Notes: generated by a model not told the origin, from the sequence alone. Counted from the stretch's first letter, positions 1-7,569 are shown. The stretch is DNA of 29,347 bases from an uncultured Candidatus Melainabacteria bacterium (GCA_934777245.1 CAKVND010000028.1:1-29347); one strand, 5' to 3'. Translations and numbers: made by a program.

Positions 1-846
1 GATTTGGCAAACGGTTATTTATCAAACGCTTGGGATAAAGCTGTTCAGGCTAACAACCAAACTTATAGCGAAACATCCTTGAAGGCTTTGAAGGTTGAAA
101 TTGATGAATTAACAAAAACAATGGTAGATTTAGCGAATACTGAATATGATAATAACTATATTTTCTCTGGTGCTAACACTAAAACAATTCCTTATACAAT
201 AGATGATAACGGAGATATTATTTATAACGGAACTCCACACGATAATCCTGATTATATCAGACAAACAGAAGTCGCAGACGGCGTTTTTGAAGTAATTAAT
301 ACAACAGGCGATAAAGTATTTGGTTACTATAAAGCTCAAGCACAAGATGCTAACGGCAATAATTTGTTTACAGACGTTGACGGCAAAACTGTTGTAGAAA
401 CTGTTGATGCTCAAACCGGTGCAAAGAGTTATGCTTATGAAGACGGTACTGCATATACTGGTGATACGGCGGATTTGACTTCTAAGGAAGATTGTTCGGG
501 TGTTATGGGAGCTTTGAAAAAACTAAGCAATTCTATTCAAAAAGTTTTGGATGGCAAAACAGAAGAAGGCTATAAAGAAATGAATTCTACTTTGGATATG
601 TTTTCTAATTCTTTAACCCAAATTACAACCGAACAAACTAAGTTTGGCGGTGTTGCAAACAGATTGGAAATGACAAGCTCGACTTTGGAAACAAATAACG
701 AAAACTTAACTGGTTATTTGTCAGAAATCAAGGATATTGATTTGACAACAGCGATTACAAACTGGATGCAAGCACAATACGCTTATCAGGCAAGCTTGCA
801 AGTTACTTCAGCTTCTATGGGGATGAGCCTGTTGAATTATCTATAA
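1..846 (+). CDS. flgL: Flagellar hook-associated protein 3 (hook-filament junction), 5' end cut off by the window
   Basis: This is the C-terminal part of FlgL, which joins the hook to the flagellin filament outside the cell. The reading frame is open from base 1, so the gene starts upstream and the TTG at base 4 is not the real start. About 281 residues are visible. The segment YDNNYIFSGANT near residue 50 is the conserved FlgL/flagellin signature after the N-terminal helix. The last 40 residues form an amphipathic helix (TTAITNWMQAQYAYQASLQV) ending in SLLNYL, as in the D0 domain that packs inside the filament. The middle, about residues 55-165, is a variable insert. Plain flagellin is the alternative, but the IFSG motif and the C-terminus favour FlgL. 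The other rod genes lie 24 kb away. Confidence 0.85.
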   Translation, partial: DLANGYLSNAWDKAVQANNQTYSETSLKALKVEIDELTKTMVDLANTEYDNNYIFSGANTKTIPYTIDDNGDIIYNGTPHDNPDYIRQTEVADGVFEVINTTGDKVFGYYKAQAQDANGNNLFTDVDGKTVVETVDAQTGAKSYAYEDGTAYTGDTADLTSKEDCSGVMGALKKLSNSIQKVLDGKTEEGYKEMNSTLDMFSNSLTQITTEQTKFGGVANRLEMTSSTLETNNENLTGYLSEIKDIDLTTAITNWMQAQYAYQASLQVTSASMGMSLLNYL

Positions 847-853
847 AAATTTT

Positions 854-885
854 GTTAGCCTTCCTCACGGATGAAGAAGGCTAAC
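854..885. repeat. Perfect 10-bp stem-loop just after flgL
   Basis: The arms GTTAGCCTTC (854-863) and GAAGGCTAAC (876-885) pair fully around a 12-base loop, 7 bases after the flgL stop. No T-run follows, so this is not a standard intrinsic terminator. It may protect the mRNA 3' end or be another repeat copy. Confidence 0.5.
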
Positions 886-893
886 GGTAAATT

Positions 894-914
894 GTCAGGC
901 AGTGCCTGACCTAC
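894..914 (-). repeat. REP-like element, GTAG head on the minus strand
   Basis: Read on the minus strand this is GTAG followed by GTCAGGCA, one unpaired base, then TGCCTGAC: an 8-bp stem. GTAG plus a short palindrome is the known form of REP sequences linked to RAYT (Y1 transposase family) proteins. It faces the copy at 928-949 head to head with 13 bases between them, like a two-REP mobile unit. Confidence 0.6.
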
Positions 915-927
915 AAAACTACAAAAG

Positions 928-949
928 GTAGGGTGCAATTTTTTGCACC
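928..949 (+). repeat. REP-like element, GTAG head on the plus strand
   Basis: GTAG is followed by a 7-bp stem GGTGCAA/TTGCACC with a TTTT loop. The same 23 bases (928-950) occur exactly, in reverse orientation, at 20461-20483. It forms a pair with the inverted copy at 894-914. Confidence 0.65.
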
Positions 950-997
950 AAAAACAAAAAATAAATAATCTACAATTTTAATATACTTACCATTTTC

Positions 998-1023
998 AAG
1001 GACATTCTTATGTCCTTTTTTAT
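998..1023 (+). terminator. Intrinsic terminator
   Basis: AAGGACA (998-1004) pairs with TGTCCTT (1011-1017) around a 6-base loop, and the stem runs into a T-rich tract. It lies 150 bases after flgL with only REP elements between, so it probably ends the flgL transcript. Confidence 0.7.
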
Positions 1024-1048
1024 TGTTTTTATAACTGCAATATTTGAA

Positions 1049-1077
1049 TTGACGTTGTAAAAAATTACATCTACTAA
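1049..1077 (+). promoter_or_regulatory. Possible sigma-70 type promoter for the 1132 gene
   Basis: TTGACG (1049-1054) is a good -35 box. Seventeen bases later TACTAA (1072-1077) is a poor -10 match. It follows the terminator at 998 and lies about 55 bases before the start codon. The weak -10 keeps confidence low. Confidence 0.3.
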
Positions 1078-1131
1078 CTAGCAAAAAATATTTTTAGCAG
1101 TTTTCTTAATAATAAGTAAAGGAGTGAACAT

Positions 1132-1464
1132 ATGAATATTGCGTCAATCAATAGCACAAACCCAAATTTTGGAATTACAAGCAAAGTAAGAATTCCTATG
1201 AAAAACGGAACTACAACTCTTCTAAGTGTCACAGGGGAAAAAAATAGCAAAGGTGTTGCTGTCTTTACTGATATTATTGGTGATATCATGCATAAAGGCA
1301 AGGTAGTAGGTAAAACAAAAGAATATCATAATAAACACGGATTTAATGATCAAAGATTGGCTGCTATTTGTGATGAATTAAGTAAAGATGCAAAAGAACC
1401 TGATTCAGTAATTTATCAGGTTATGGATTCAATTCAAAAACCTAATATAGATTTTAACGCATAA
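1132..1464 (+). CDS. Small protein of unknown function
   Basis: This encodes 110 residues with an AAAGGAG ribosome site 7 bases before ATG. I do not recognise a family. The N-terminus (MNIASINSTNPNFG) is polar and asparagine-rich. Residues 17-45 look like a small beta-sheet (KVRIPMKNGTTTLL, then KGVAVFTDIIGD), and residues 70-100 look helical. There is no signal peptide, membrane segment or cysteine. The MNxxSI opening is shared with the small protein at 17115, which may point to a lineage-specific family; that link rests on a few residues only. It has its own possible promoter and stands alone between a terminator and rfbB. The strong ribosome site supports a real gene. Confidence 0.7.
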   Translation: MNIASINSTNPNFGITSKVRIPMKNGTTTLLSVTGEKNSKGVAVFTDIIGDIMHKGKVVGKTKEYHNKHGFNDQRLAAICDELSKDAKEPDSVIYQVMDSIQKPNIDFNA

Positions 1465-1526
1465 AAATCTAGTCTGCGGTCGTGTTCAAAGTTTTCATCG
1501 AATGCGATATCAAATGTTTTTATTTG

Positions 1527-1558
1527 TCGTGTTGGATACAAGTTGTTCAACACGATTT
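1527..1558 (+). terminator. Possible terminator after the small gene
   Basis: TCGTGTTG (1527-1534) pairs with CAACACGA (1548-1555) around a 13-base loop, followed by TTT. The T-run is short, so it could be a weak terminator or just an mRNA-end structure. Confidence 0.4.
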
Positions 1559-1691
1559 GTAGACTATGTGAAATTGTCTCATAATATATTCTTTATTTAA
1601 TTTAGAAGATTATTAAATTCGAATTTTTAGAACAATAATTTACGTAATTGCAAAAATGTAGTAGAATTGGAATAGAAGGATTTATTTTGCA

Positions 1692-2675
1692 ATGACAACA
1701 ATTTTAGTAACAGGTGGAGCGGGATTTATCGGGAGTTGTTTTATCAGGCATGAATTAAAAAAGCATCCCGATTACAACATCATAAATCTTGATGCGCTTA
1801 CTTATTGCGGAAACCTTGAAAATTTAAAAGATATTGAAAACAATCCAAACTACAGATTTGTACACGGAAATATTTGCGATAAAAACCTCGTGCGTGAATT
1901 AATTGATGAGGCCGACTGTGTTATAAATTTTGCAGCAGAATCTCACGTTGATAATTCAATTAAAAATCCTGAAATATTTATAGAAACAAATGTCCAAGGA
2001 ACTTTAAATCTGTTACAAGCCTCAAAAGAAATTGGTATAGAACGATTTTTACAAGTTTCTACCGACGAAGTTTATGGAAGCTTAGGACAAACGGGTTATT
2101 TCTATGAAACAACACCACTCGCTCCAAATAGTCCTTATTCTGCGAGTAAAGCAAGCGCTGATATGCTTGTTCGCGCATATAGAGAGACTTATGGTTTGCC
2201 GACTTTAAACACCAGATGTTCAAACAATTATGGGCCTTATCAATATCCGGAAAAATTAATTCCATTTTTTATTTCAAAACTCTTAAAAAATGAAAAAGTG
2301 CCTGTTTATGGCGATGGACTTAACGTTAGAGATTGGTTATATGTTTATGATCATTGCGAAGCGATAGATGTAGTTTTACATAAAGGAAAAGTCGGCGAAA
2401 TTTACAATATTGGCGGACATAATGAAAAAACTAATCTTGAGATTACAAAACTTATATTAAGTGCTATGGGTAAAGACGAAAATTCAATAGAATATGTTGA
2501 AGATAGACTGGGGCACGATAAGCGTTATGCCATCTCAAACGACAAAATTACAACAGAGCTCGATTGGACGCCGTCATTAACGTTTGAAGAAGGTATCAAG
2601 TTAACAATTGACTGGTATTTGAGCAATCAAGATTGGATGCAAAATGTAGAAGTAAAGAAAGCGAGTTTGAGATGA
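1692..2675 (+). CDS. rfbB: dTDP-glucose 4,6-dehydratase
   Basis: RfbB (RmlB) converts dTDP-glucose to dTDP-4-keto-6-deoxyglucose, the second step towards dTDP-rhamnose and related cell-surface sugars. It is a cytoplasmic NAD-dependent extended short-chain dehydrogenase of 327 residues, a normal length. The NAD-binding loop TGGAGFIGS is at residues 7-15. The catalytic TDE triad in VSTDEVYG is at 124-126, and the YxxxK pair is Tyr149/Lys153. The substrate-binding [17 protein letters not shown] follows at 175-191. The ATG follows an AAGGA about 10 bases upstream. Its last codons overlap rfbA by ATGA, so the two are translationally coupled. The partners rfbC and rfbD are not next to them. Confidence 0.95.
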   Translation: MTTILVTGGAGFIGSCFIRHELKKHPDYNIINLDALTYCGNLENLKDIENNPNYRFVHGNICDKNLVRELIDEADCVINFAAESHVDNSIKNPEIFIETNVQGTLNLLQASKEIGIERFLQVSTDEVYGSLGQTGYFYETTPLAPNSPYSASKASADMLVRAYRETYGLPTLNTRCSNNYGPYQYPEKLIPFFISKLLKNEKVPVYGDGLNVRDWLYVYDHCEAIDVVLHKGKVGEIYNIGGHNEKTNLEITKLILSAMGKDENSIEYVEDRLGHDKRYAISNDKITTELDWTPSLTFEEGIKLTIDWYLSNQDWMQNVEVKKASLR

Positions 2676-3538
2676 AAGGAATTGTGTTAGCAGGTGGAGT
2701 TGGAACAAGGCTTTATCCGAGTACATTTGCGATTTCAAAACAGCTTTTGCCTGTATATGATAAACCGATGATTTACTATCCGATATCGGTTTTAATGTTA
2801 GCAGGAATTCGCGATATTCTTATAATTACAACCCCAAAAGATTTAGAAAGTTTTCAAGCGCTTTTAGGCGATGGTTCTCAATTTGGAGTAAATTTTTCTT
2901 ATGAAGTTCAACTGCAGCCGAAAGGATTAGCGCAAGCTTTTATAATCGGTGAAAAATTTATAGCAAACGATTCTATTGCCCTTATTCTTGGTGATAATAT
3001 TTTTTATGGTGCGGGTTTTTCGGGGCAACTGAAACAAGCAGCGCAGAATGCAAAACAAGGGAATGCAACAATATTTGTTTATTCGGTAAAAGATCCTGAA
3101 AGATTTGGTGTTGCAGAATTTGACAAGTATATGAAGGTTGTTTCGATAGAAGAAAAACCTACAAGCCCAAAATCGAATTATGCTGTTACAGGTCTGTATT
3201 TTTATGATAACAAAGTTGTTGAGTATGCAAAAATGCTCACTCCTTCTAAGCGTGGCGAATTAGAAATTACTGACTTAAATAATATTTATCTTTCAAATGA
3301 AAAATTAAATGTGGAAACTTTAGGACGCGGTTTTGCTTGGCTGGACACCGGCACGCACAATTCGTTGCTGAAAGCAGGGCAATATATACAAACGATAGAA
3401 GAAAATCAAGGTATTAAAATCGCCTGCTTGGAAGAAGTTGCGATAAAAATGGGGTTTGTTACTCCGGCAGAAGTGCTAAAAAATTCCGCAAAATATTGTG
3501 ATAATGAGTATTTTGAATACGTTAAGAATTTAAAATGA
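2672..3538 (+). CDS. rfbA: Glucose-1-phosphate thymidylyltransferase
   Basis: RfbA (RmlA) joins dTTP and glucose-1-phosphate to give dTDP-glucose, the substrate of the preceding gene product. The nucleotide-binding signature [11 protein letters not shown] is at residues 6-16, followed by [15 protein letters not shown] at 23-37. The metal-binding [10 protein letters not shown] and the EEKP and GLYFYD segments follow. I chose the ATG at 2672 (MKGIVLAGG, 288 residues) over an upstream ATG at 2633. It fits the family length, places the glycine loop at the usual position, and overlaps the rfbB stop in the sequence ATGA. The transcript probably ends soon after, where the accessory island begins. 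Confidence 0.95.
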   Translation: MKGIVLAGGVGTRLYPSTFAISKQLLPVYDKPMIYYPISVLMLAGIRDILIITTPKDLESFQALLGDGSQFGVNFSYEVQLQPKGLAQAFIIGEKFIANDSIALILGDNIFYGAGFSGQLKQAAQNAKQGNATIFVYSVKDPERFGVAEFDKYMKVVSIEEKPTSPKSNYAVTGLYFYDNKVVEYAKMLTPSKRGELEITDLNNIYLSNEKLNVETLGRGFAWLDTGTHNSLLKAGQYIQTIEENQGIKIACLEEVAIKMGFVTPAEVLKNSAKYCDNEYFEYVKNLK

Positions 3539-3540
3539 TA

Positions 3541-3577
3541 ATATTCTAATAGTGTTAATGTTTGGAATATATTTTTT
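3541..3577 (+). terminator. Weak AT-rich terminator-like hairpin after rfbA
   Basis: ATATTC (3541-3546) pairs with GAATAT (3565-3570) and is followed by ATTTTTT. The stem is only 6 A/T-rich pairs with an 18-base loop. The position just after rfbA makes a terminator plausible. The rest of the gap to 3704 shows nothing else. Confidence 0.35.
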
Positions 3578-3704
3578 GCATTTCGTTTGGCAGTTTAAAT
3601 ACAAGACAATGTCCATGGAGCTTTTTAGATATATAGAGATTGCCCAAGAAAAGATTGATTTTTCGTATAACAACTTTGAGTTATAAATATTTATGATATC
3701 ACCC

Positions 3705-3733
3705 TTGAAAAGGTAACTTATTCATGTTATAAT
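3705..3733 (+). promoter_or_regulatory. Strong promoter for the toxin-antitoxin pair
   Basis: TTGAAA (3705-3710), a 17-base spacer and TATAAT (3728-3733) form a near-consensus promoter. TG at 3725-3726 adds an extended -10. Transcription would begin near 3740, only a few bases before the ATG at 3744, so the message would be leaderless or nearly so. Confidence 0.7.
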
Positions 3734-3743
3734 AATAACAGGT

Positions 3744-4079
3744 ATGGATAACAAACAGTTTACAGCAGAATTAACAGACGAGGCAGAAGAACAATTATTC
3801 GCTCTATCTGTTGATAACAGAGTCAAGATAGCCGAAGCTATCAGAATATTTGAAAAAGTTGGTACACAATACAAGAATATCAACGACTTAGGAAACGGTT
3901 TGTTTGAAATAAAGCCCAACAAGGTTAGAGCATACTTTATGTATGACCCAAACAGAAGACGAATTATAATAGTCGGTCTGATTGTTTTAAAGGAAACGCA
4001 GAAAGCACCATCACGATATATAAAGCAGGCTCGCAAAAACATTGAAAGATACCTTAACCAACAGGAATTAAAGATATGA
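3744..4079 (+). CDS. HigB/RelE-like toxin (phage-derived Gp49-like family)
   Basis: This 111-residue protein has the pattern of the HigB-type PF05973 family, ribosome-dependent mRNA interferases of toxin-antitoxin systems. Residues 52-60 (LFEIKPNKV) and the strands RAYFMYD and RRIIIVGLIVLKETQKAP (about 60-90) match the typical 'L(W/F)E(I/L)+...R..Y......I..L....KK..K.P' run. A closing helix (YIKQARKNIERYL) holds the basic residues usual for binding rRNA. An N-terminal helix of about 30 residues comes first. The stop overlaps the next start as ATGA. Toxin-first order is usual for HigBA. The family call comes from pattern memory, and activity is inferred. Confidence 0.7.
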   Translation: MDNKQFTAELTDEAEEQLFALSVDNRVKIAEAIRIFEKVGTQYKNINDLGNGLFEIKPNKVRAYFMYDPNRRRIIIVGLIVLKETQKAPSRYIKQARKNIERYLNQQELKI

Positions 4080-4390
4080 AAAAACTTAGAACATTAGAAG
4101 AAATATTAGATGATAGAAAGTTCTTTACCGAAGAACAGGCAGAGCAGGTGCGTAAGCATTCTGATGAAGAAGCCATGATGATATTGCATGGTGGAAAACG
4201 TGATAATGCAGGTAGAAAACCTGCAATTGAGGGGAACTCACGAAATAGAGTTATCAAAGTGTCTGACGATACAAAAGAAGCGGTTAATTATGCTTACTCG
4301 GTTGGAATTGCAATAAACTTAGAAGATGTTAAGTTATTGCAATACATCAAAGAACATGGTTTGACGTTGGCAAACTTGAAACAAGTTTAA
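4076..4390 (+). CDS. Putative antitoxin partner, not of the usual HTH type
   Basis: The gene encodes 104 residues and starts inside the toxin stop codon (ATGA), so translation is coupled and the product is probably the antitoxin. The N-terminal 35 residues are acidic and helical (EEILDDRKFFTEEQAEQV), suitable for wrapping a basic toxin. A basic GGKRDNAGRKPAI segment at about 39-51 resembles an AT-hook-like DNA contact. Then RVIKVSDDTKEAVNYA (about 58-73) could be a strand-helix of ribbon-helix-helix type. The XRE helix-turn-helix expected of HigA was not seen. No toxin-like core is present, so a second toxin is unlikely. The role is inferred from position. Confidence 0.6.
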   Translation: MKKLRTLEEILDDRKFFTEEQAEQVRKHSDEEAMMILHGGKRDNAGRKPAIEGNSRNRVIKVSDDTKEAVNYAYSVGIAINLEDVKLLQYIKEHGLTLANLKQV

Positions 4391-4576
4391 ACAAAAAATG
4401 TAAATTAAAGTTAGAGCTTATTGAACCCGCAACAAGATTTTGAATACTAGAATAGAGCCTAATTTAGACGGCTCTATAAAAATGTCGATGAGGTTACTAT
4501 TTTAGAGTTCTATGACAAGAAAATAGTAGTCAAGTTAGGTAAAATTGCAATAATTGTCAGATTTGGTTTGATATGT

Positions 4577-5047
4577 CTACTTTCGATTATTTTTGAAATA
4601 ATTATCTAAATAAAGCTTTATAAGATATGGAGACAAAACAAATAACATTAATATATATGTCCAGAAGCTTGTATTTGCCTCTGAATACACTTCGTATTTA
4701 ATTTGTGGATTAATTAAATAGTCATTAAATCTTTTTTGTTCAATCTTAAAGACATAATTAATGTCTTTAAGACGAGATTGATGATTCCAATAATAAATAA
4801 ATGGAGCCAAGTTATCATATGTCAAATATAAATGATGCCATGTTCTATGTTTATAAGCAAGAGGAATGTCTTTGTAAAATAAAACAGTTTTATTGTTGAT
4901 GTTTTGTTTGTGATGATATTTTATTAAACCAAAATATTCATGTGTAATTTTACATTCATAACTTTTATTACAAATCATTGATTCTTTAGTGGGATGAAAA
5001 TATACAAATATGATAAATAAACACGAGAATAATAAAAGAAAAAACAC
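4577..5047 (-). CDS. Small two-helix membrane protein of unknown function
   Basis: This encodes 156 residues with a hydrophobic segment at about 2-16 (FFLLLFSCLFIIFVY) and another near 130-147 (FWTYILMLFVLSPYLIKLYL). Between them is a soluble part of about 110 residues rich in Tyr, His and Lys, with two cysteines (CNKSYECKI) that could form a disulfide outside the membrane. The short tail NNRK would be cytoplasmic. I do not recognise the family. The start is a GTG with no clear ribosome site; the nearby ATG at 5053-5055 is out of frame. It points towards the toxin-antitoxin pair with nothing else on its strand. Base composition is like the rest of the island. Confidence 0.5.
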   Translation of the reverse strand: MFFLLLFSCLFIIFVYFHPTKESMICNKSYECKITHEYFGLIKYHHKQNINNKTVLFYKDIPLAYKHRTWHHLYLTYDNLAPFIYYWNHQSRLKDINYVFKIEQKRFNDYLINPQIKYEVYSEANTSFWTYILMLFVLSPYLIKLYLDNYFKNNRK

Positions 5048-5095
5048 TTCTTCATTACAAAATTCCTTAGAAATAATGTCGTTAAGGTGTCAATA

Positions 5096-5224
5096 ATGGA
5101 ACCCCACGACAATAAAATACTATCACGTAAAAACAATGTAGTAAACCTATATCAAAATATTGTATCAATTATGCGTGAATCTACAAATGAATATTACAAT
5201 ATGCGTATGATACTAAAAAGATAA
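5096..5224 (+). CDS. Possible 42-residue small protein
   Basis: A short open frame begins with ATG at 5096, with AAGGTG 6 bases upstream as a usable ribosome site. It gives a 42-residue charged peptide (MEPHDNKILSRKNNVVNLYQ, then IVSIMRESTNEYYNMRMI) with no membrane segment and a helical look. It ends 36 bases before the next gene and points the same way. I know no relative. Length and AT-rich composition mean it could be chance; the spaced ribosome site is the main support. Confidence 0.35.
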   Translation: MEPHDNKILSRKNNVVNLYQNIVSIMRESTNEYYNMRMILKR

Positions 5225-5245
5225 TACCTTGTGTGGCGTTATTTG

Positions 5246-5254
5246 TGATATAAT
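5246..5254 (+). promoter_or_regulatory. Extended -10 promoter giving a leaderless message
   Basis: TGATATAAT is a perfect TGn-TATAAT extended -10 box, ending 6 bases before the ATG at 5261. Transcription would start at or next to the start codon, and no ribosome site is visible, so the mRNA is probably leaderless. A -35 at normal spacing is not evident, which extended -10 promoters tolerate. Confidence 0.6.
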
Positions 5255-5260
5255 TAGCAT

Positions 5261-6061
5261 ATGGAAAGAAAGTCAAAAATTTCAAAAGAACAACATTATA
5301 ATAATTATTTGAATAACATAAATAAATGGTCAAATATTTATTGTACATTTGAGAATAATTGGATTAAAAATTATGAAGTTCCTTTAGCTAGTATCAATAA
5401 AGCAATGCAAGCATGGCAAGAAACTTTTTCGACAAACAATAGCATTAGACAATTTATTGATTATTCACAAAATATACATAATTTTTTAAGTAATAACAAT
5501 AATTTTATGCAAATAAATAATGCTCTAAAGGCTTTACAAGATTCTTTTGCAATGAATGATTATTTCAAAGAATTATCAGCTCAACAAGAAGCAATAAGCA
5601 AAATGTTTAGTTCTTCTGCAATAAGAGATTTGGCTTTATACCAACAAAAAATTATTGATAAATTAGAAAATTTTGAAATAGAGCAAGAAAATGCAAAAGA
5701 ATTTATTGAAGAAATTTCTCAAAATAATTTTGAAGAACAATTTGAAATTATTAAAAGTGAAACTAATGGAAAAGTTAAGGATTACTTAAAAAAGAATCAT
5801 TTGACTATTTTATCTATACTAATACCAATAATATTATTTATTTGGCAAACTTGTAATAATACTGTCGTAGAGCAAAATAATAAGATTATTTTATTATTAG
5901 AGCAAAGTAATAAAGTTCAACAAGAATTATTGGAAACAAATAAACAAATACTGTCAGAAGAACAATTACAAACAGAATTAATTATTACTCAAACAGAATT
6001 ATTAAAAGAGTTAATTGCTGATATAAAAATTAATGTAGCAAGTAAGAATAATGAAGAATAA
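5261..6061 (+). CDS. Coiled-coil membrane-anchored protein, coupled to the ATPase gene
   Basis: The product has 266 residues. Residues 1-180 are almost wholly helical and rich in Asn, Gln and Phe, with many spaced aromatic residues. One membrane helix lies at about 181-197 (LTILSILIPIILFIWQT). It is followed by a coiled coil at about 200-255 (VVEQNNKIILLLEQSNKVQQ onwards) with heptad-like Leu and Ile. No catalytic motif is seen. The gene overlaps the next one by 11 bases (6051-6061), so the two products are made together and probably act together. A structural sensor or membrane anchor for the ATPase is the natural guess. The family is unknown to me. Confidence 0.7.
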   Translation: MERKSKISKEQHYNNYLNNINKWSNIYCTFENNWIKNYEVPLASINKAMQAWQETFSTNNSIRQFIDYSQNIHNFLSNNNNFMQINNALKALQDSFAMNDYFKELSAQQEAISKMFSSSAIRDLALYQQKIIDKLENFEIEQENAKEFIEEISQNNFEEQFEIIKSETNGKVKDYLKKNHLTILSILIPIILFIWQTCNNTVVEQNNKIILLLEQSNKVQQELLETNKQILSEEQLQTELIITQTELLKELIADIKINVASKNNEE

Positions 6062-7379
6062 ATTGTCTATAGATTTATCTACAATAAACGAAAATGATAC
6101 AACTGAATTTAAGGAAAGAGTTAATGAAAACTTTTTCAAATCATTATCGGCATTTGCAAATACTGATGGTGGTTGTATCTTTTTAGGAATTAAAGATGAC
6201 AAATCTATAGAAGGTTTTAACGGTCAGCAAGAGTCTGTAATTAATCAAATTATAGATTGCTTGGGTATTCAACCTAAAATAGAGGTTGAAAATCTAGATA
6301 ACAAAGATATTTTACTTGTTAAAGTAGAAAAATCTAATAATCTTATTGCTTATAAAAATATCTATTATAAAAGAATAGGTAATACAACAAGAGTAATGCC
6401 CCAAAATGAAATAAAGGAAAGATTGTTAGAAGGTATTAGCTGGGAATCTCAAACAGGTAGTTTTACAACAGAAGATATAAATGAAAAAACGATTAGAGAT
6501 TTTGTAAAATACGGAATTTCCTCTGGTCGTCTACCTTCAATACCTGATAATGAGAAAATAGAGTCTATACTAGAAAGATTAGGTTTAGTAATTGATGGTA
6601 AAATAACAAATGCTGGAATTTTGTTATTTGGTAAAAATCCGCAAAGACACTTTTTAAATGCAAATATCAGAGTTGGAGCATTTAAAACAAATGATTCTAC
6701 AACAATAATTTCTGATAAAGTAGTTGAAGGAAATTTATTTGAACAGGTAACACAAGCAGAAGAAGCCATAAAATTCTGCATAAATGTAAAATATTCAATT
6801 ACTGGAAAAACAACAGAAAGAAAAGAAATATGGGATTATCCGTTAAGTGCTATTCGTGAAACCCTTTTAAATTCTATTGTTCATAGAGATTATTTTGATA
6901 AATCTTCACCTATTCAAATAAAAGTATTTAAAGATTGGTTGTGGTTTTACAATCCAGGAGAACTTATTGAAGATTTAACTATAGAAAGCCTTAAAACTTC
7001 TCATCCTTCAAAAACAAGAAATCCTTTGATTGCAAGCATATTTTATAGAGCAGGTTTAATAGAAAAATTTGGCTCTGGTATTGATAGAATAATAAATGCA
7101 TGTAGAAACAATATTATCCCTGAACCTGAATTTATAGAAGAATGTGGGGGGTTTTCTGTAAAGTTTAAAAAAGAATTTGAACAATTAAATGAAAGACAAA
7201 ATAAAGCATTACAATCAATTAAAGAAATGGGAATAATTACAAATAGCGAATATCAAATTATCACAGGAACAACAAGGGAAACAAGCAAGAGAGATTTAGC
7301 TTTAATGCTTAAATTAGGTATTTTACACAAAATTGGTGAAGGTAAAACAACTAAATATTCTATTAGAAAATCTGAATAA
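6051..7379 (+). CDS. AlbA_2 (Schlafen-type) domain and GHKL ATPase protein with winged helix
   Basis: This 442-residue protein has the layout of RecG-like 'ATP-binding / divergent AAA_4' proteins. An AlbA_2/Schlafen domain covers about 10-115, with TTEFKE at 17-22 and ANTDGGCIFLGI at 36-47. A GHKL-type ATPase domain (HATPase_c_4) covers about 250-375, with the N-box RETLLNSIVHRDY at 269-281, NPGEL at 301-305 and GSGIDRI at 341-347. A winged helix follows at about 382-440. AlbA_2 domains bind nucleic acid, and Schlafen relatives include RNases. Proteins of this make-up are found as regulators and in defence loci. The 11-base overlap with the upstream membrane gene is the unusual part. Domain calls are firm; role is inferred. 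Confidence 0.8.
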   Translation: MKNKLSIDLSTINENDTTEFKERVNENFFKSLSAFANTDGGCIFLGIKDDKSIEGFNGQQESVINQIIDCLGIQPKIEVENLDNKDILLVKVEKSNNLIAYKNIYYKRIGNTTRVMPQNEIKERLLEGISWESQTGSFTTEDINEKTIRDFVKYGISSGRLPSIPDNEKIESILERLGLVIDGKITNAGILLFGKNPQRHFLNANIRVGAFKTNDSTTIISDKVVEGNLFEQVTQAEEAIKFCINVKYSITGKTTERKEIWDYPLSAIRETLLNSIVHRDYFDKSSPIQIKVFKDWLWFYNPGELIEDLTIESLKTSHPSKTRNPLIASIFYRAGLIEKFGSGIDRIINACRNNIIPEPEFIEECGGFSVKFKKEFEQLNERQNKALQSIKEMGIITNSEYQIITGTTRETSKRDLALMLKLGILHKIGEGKTTKYSIRKSE

Positions 7380-7390
7380 AAATATATTCA

Positions 7391-7498
7391 TGACCCATAA
7401 TGACCCATAAAAGAATTTTTTATATTTTTCATATTTTTCATATTTTACAATGTTTACAGGTTTTACATATTTTACAAATTTTACATCATGACCCATAA
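7391..7498. repeat. 9-bp tandem array framed by TGACCCATAA boxes
   Basis: TGACCCATAA occurs three times: in tandem at 7391-7400 and 7401-7410, and again at 7489-7498. Between them lie seven degenerate 9-bp units from 7422 to 7484 (ATATTTTTC twice, then ATATTTTAC and relatives). The last five carry TTTAC at an exact 9-base step. The block fills the gap between two operons and lies about 70 bases before the 7570 gene. It could be an operator array or an iteron-like site. Confidence 0.75.
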
Positions 7499-7569
7499 AG
7501 TTAATAAATATTTATCTTAGAATACAAAAAAATATATTTGTAGTAGCATGATATCAAAGGATATGGAGT

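Noticed and set aside
4421..4432. TTGAACCCGCAA, identical to 12 bases of the tRNA-Leu T-arm region, as the left end of the island
   Set aside because: The match does not extend on either side, the T-arm is common to many tRNAs, and the tRNA 3' end expected beside it is missing. It is too weak to call an attachment site.
4453..4476. Hairpin TAGAGCC/GGCTCTA as a terminator for the toxin-antitoxin pair
   Set aside because: The stem is good, but no T-run follows on either strand.
4462..4609. Open plus-strand frame with protein-like codons (…KIVVKLGKIAIIVRFGLICL…)
   Set aside because: No start codon or ribosome site fits, and it overlaps the end of the minus-strand membrane gene. It may be a gene remnant but cannot be shown.
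7422..7484. CRISPR array
   Set aside because: The 9-bp units are directly adjacent with no spacers, and no cas gene is present.
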